Assembly (NCBI GenBank): GCA_019914995.1
Contig: CM034127.1
Location: 4,464,001 to 4,528,000 of the forward strand
Length of the DNA stretch: 64,000 nucleotides
Source: Acanthochlamys bracteata
Lineage: Eukaryota; Streptophyta; Magnoliopsida; Pandanales; Velloziaceae
Direction: 5' to 3'
Made by a program: the position numbers and the translations under genes. Positions 60,679 to 64,000 of this stretch are shown piece after piece. Each line of letters begins with the position of its first letter. Positions within the stretch are counted from its first letter, which is position 1. Below the pieces are notes generated by a model that saw only the letters and a list, made by a program, of their open reading frames with translations, searched no databases and was not told the origin of the DNA.

Positions 60679-63600
60679 AGTCGATTTTTTAGATAGGTTT
60701 ATGAAATAAAAATTTAAACAAAATATTTTAAATTTTTTTTAAATGCTTAATTTTTTTATTAAAATTAAATTATACATATAAAACTATAAGTCATTTTTTT
60801 AATTTTTAAAAAAATTAAAAAATACTATAATATTATTAAGAATTGAAGAATATTTATTTGAAAAATAAGCACATGAAAAGTAAAGCAAACGTGTCCTTTA
60901 TTGAGACCAAGATTCGTCTATGTGAAAAAAAAAATTACATGAGGTGAAAATGATATTCAGGTGTAACATAAGATTTCAAGCTAACTAAAGATTAATATAA
61001 GCCGAACATTTTTTTAATCTCAAAACTTTGAAGAAAATATCTCGATATACAAAACATTATCTTCATGAATCTATTCTTCATACTTTTTTTTTCTACATAA
61101 TTCTAAATCATTGAAGCAATGCCTAATGTGGAAGCATGCAATTCCTAGTACAATAAAGCATGTCCAAAGTGAACGATTCTTATCTCTAATTTCATCAAAA
61201 CTTAGAAAAAGAAATTCTTCTAAGAAACTTAAAGAACCTTAATCACCTCTAATTCTTCAATGTGTTTGAACAAATATATGGGTGCTTAATCGATCCCACT
61301 AGCACTATAGTTGACTCTTTAATTAAAAACTAATTAATGGAAAGCAAGAACTTAACTACACTTGTAGCAAGTGACTGATAATCTCAACGTTGCACTAGCT
61401 CTTTCTAGCAATAGCAAGAACTTTTACATATTTAAAATATATTTCAAATATCTGTAAGTAAGTTTTGCGTAAGTAAAATATAAAAAATAAAATTTTTAAA
61501 ATAATAAATTGAAAGTGAAGTATAATTTTTATATTTTAATTATTTTTTAAAATAAATTAAAAATTAACAAATAAAATTGTATTAAAAATATAGATAAATA
61601 AAAAAATTTAAAATTAAATTTTGTATACAAAACTAAATTTTCAAATTTTTTATACAAATAAAAATATTTAAATTTTTTGAAGTACTAATTTTCATAAAAT
61701 AAATTAAATTTTCGGACGACCGAAACACGTCTTTATCTGTACTAACTTTTTGGATTGATCTCATCACAAGAGTCTAAAACTAAAAACACAAACTAAAATA
61801 GACAGGTAAAATACAAACATCATCAAGATAAGCTTGTTTATTACTTGTTCTAATAGTTTAGCTTAATTACACTAAAAGCTAGATAAACACTGCAAGAACC
61901 AAGGATTTAAAAAAAGCTTTAGAAGTCGAAGAGTTTCCATTAAATATATGTTAACGTACGGGATCCAAAAGAGGCAGCCACGTATACCTCTGCATGATTG
62001 TTTTTGGTGGCGTTGTATATTGAGTAGATGGTAATGGACGGCGGGCCACCGACACGTGTCCGACGAAGTCCACCGTCTGCTTAATTTGGTTTACAACCGG
62101 TTGTTCAATGCTGCTCTTTCGAACTACCGTGAAGAAGATTTTTTCCAAAAAAAATTTAAATTTTAATAAAATAAATACAAAGTTTTATTAGTTAAAGGTT
62201 TTTATATTTCTTAAAATTTAAAATTTATAAATATTACTAAAATGTGTTTTAAAAAATTTTAATAGTATAGAAAAATTCTATGTTGCTTATATCTTTAATT
62301 AGAAAATGGATCAAATAATAAAAGAAAGAAATTAATTTGAACAGATTATAGCTAGCTGCACTCGAACTAATTAAAGAAATGTGAAGAGATAAGCATGCAT
62401 GGATAATATATACACTTAGATATACGAGTTAGGGAAAAGTTCTGAAGTAGTTAATTGTTTTGATGAGAACATGATGAATGATACATTCATGTTTCTTCTT
62501 CTAGCTTCTGATTTAACGTTCTAACAGTTTATATCCATTTTTTCTTTCCTTTGTCCTTCTTCGTTCCTGTTAAAAAAAAACGAAAAAGAAAGACTTCATT
62601 TTAGACTTTATAAAAAGATAATAATAAAAATAGAAACGCAACGATGGCATCAGGAGGTCGGAGCTTGTAGACAGCAGCTGTTGAGCTTATCAACTTACTC
62701 CTTCCAGGCATTTCTTAACAACTCTTCATTGCATTTCTTAATTGATGATGTTTGTTTCTTTCTTTAATTTTGGGAACTGAACACAAGGAAAAAAAAACAA
62801 ATGAATGCGTTTGGTTACTAAAATGTCCACTAATTTGGAACCTATCTCCCCAAAGATTTTTTATAGCCGGAAGAAGATGACTTAAACGCATGTTTATCTA
62901 CCATAAACTTTTTTTTTCATAAAAAACTTTATTTTTAACTCATTTTCAATTACATCAATTAACCTCAATTTTTCTATCAAATAGATTTTCATTTTTAAAC
63001 TCATTATTTAAATAAAATAAATATAAAATTTATTTGTTATAAATTTAATTTCAAACTCTAAACTTAGACACGCTCTTAATGAGTTTAGTTAATGTAAGCC
63101 TCTGCATGTTGCAAGTCAGTTAAGCTAAAGAATGTCTATTATTTGTTGGACTTGGGAAGTAAATTTTTAAAACCTAAATTATTTAGAAATTAAAGTTGTG
63201 AGTGTAGATTTATAAAGTTAAAATAGGATACATCTAAAAAGAATCTTTTGATAAAAAATAATTATTTTTAGATCATTTATAATGAAGTAAATAAAATTTA
63301 AAAGCTGTAGAGCGAAATCAATTATATATTGAATGTGTTGAAAGTGGTAGTTAAGTTTCACAAAAATCCGACCATTATATAAGTAAGAGGCAATGTTTAA
63401 CTTGGCCATTTTAGGACATATTTTTATTGTCACTTAAATACATATTATTTTTCCAAAATTTAAATTCGGTATCTTATATATTTCAGTTATAATTTTAAAT
63501 TTTATTTTTATTAAATTCTATATTTTAATATACTTTATTTTTATAAAATTTAATTTCGTAAAATTAAAATTTTATATAATTAAAACACGTCTTTAATGCA

Positions 63601-64000
63601 GTAGATTCTACGTTTCTTTTTATTAGCTGGCTGAGGGAGTTTTGTATTTCAACCACCAAAAGAACTTCACTTAAACTTACTAGCCTTGCCTTGCATAACA
63701 TGTACTTATAACCACCAAACAGAACATGGTAGAAGATATAATTATGGTCGGTTTAGGCATGCAACAGCGTTGGAGTGGAAGCAAAGAAAACAAAAAGGCA
63801 ACCCACATTTTTTCTCTATCCTTCGTGTAGTAGTCACTACTACATAGATTCAACAACAAAAAGGAAACCAAAATTCAAAATAGAACCAACAAATAGAAAA
63901 CGAAAGACTGGTGGAGGTGGAAGCTTAACATGCATCATTCCAACTTTGACTCCAACTGAGGCAATGGAATGCAAAGATTTTTCTAGTTATTGCTGGAGTA

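Larger units (their letters stand above)
59027..64000. other. 5-kb AT-rich region without a recognised gene
   Basis: It contains two clear inverted-repeat elements (60106-60330, 60477-60678) and further AT-rich blocks near 59330-59540, 61440-61700 and 62885-63075. At 61951-62148 a GC-richer islet includes the palindrome GACACGTGTC (about 62051-62060), a G-box or ABRE-type site, and a minus-strand open frame without family resemblance. No splice-supported gene is seen up to the right edge. Confidence 0.5.

Noticed and set aside
1-64000. CRISPR arrays, rRNA or tRNA genes, bacterial-type operons, toxin systems
   Set aside because: None seen. The window is ordinary plant nuclear DNA; the tandem repeats present lack spacer structure and no complete tRNA fold was found.

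Overview
The window looks like nuclear DNA from a dicot plant. It has AT-rich GT-AG introns, plant-specific families (chloroplast ferredoxin-thioredoxin reductase variable chain, DUF1218, an At1g65710-like protein), a plant Ty3/gypsy and a plant Ty1/copia LTR element, and many short AT-rich inverted-repeat elements between genes. I cannot name the species.

Layout. 1-523 (-): start of a calcineurin-like metallophosphoesterase gene that runs off the left edge. 3462-18629 (+): three head-to-tail GH27 alpha-galactosidase genes, each with 15 exons; exons 2-13 have identical lengths in all three. The first is AGAL3-like, the other two AGAL1/AGAL2-like. 20598-26187 (-): a broken Ty3/gypsy fossil with 465-bp LTRs and a TCTAT target duplication. 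26596-26952 (+): a small secreted six-cysteine protein. 29576-33203 (+): an ABCG half-transporter of the ABCG11/12/13/15 group, ten exons. 36097-40701 (+): a broken Ty1/copia fossil with about 278-bp LTRs and a CTTAT target duplication. 41581-43707 (-): an At1g65710-like protein with a lipid-anchor type N-terminus. 48415-48873 (-): ferredoxin-thioredoxin reductase variable chain. 49585-54169 (-): NOC2 ribosome-assembly factor, 13 exons. 56504-58010 (+): DUF1218 membrane protein, three exons. 58677-59026 (+): an unrecognised gene fragment. The rest, about half of the window, is AT-rich spacer with MITE-like copies, a possible SINE and small tandem repeats.

The genes do not form one pathway. 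The only functional cluster is the alpha-galactosidase array (hydrolysis of alpha-galactosyl residues of raffinose-family sugars, galactomannan or galactolipid in wall, apoplast or vacuole). The ABCG transporter (cuticular lipid export) and the DUF1218 protein (wall-related) are single genes.

Exon boundaries were read by eye from splice signals and family similarity. For each full gene the exon lengths sum to a multiple of three. I found no tRNA, rRNA or CRISPR array and no convincing unknown biological system. The more useful leads are the tandem GH27 array, an in-frame 96-nt intron in the ABCG gene, the small cysteine-rich secreted protein, the MITE families and the unassigned coding-like fragments.
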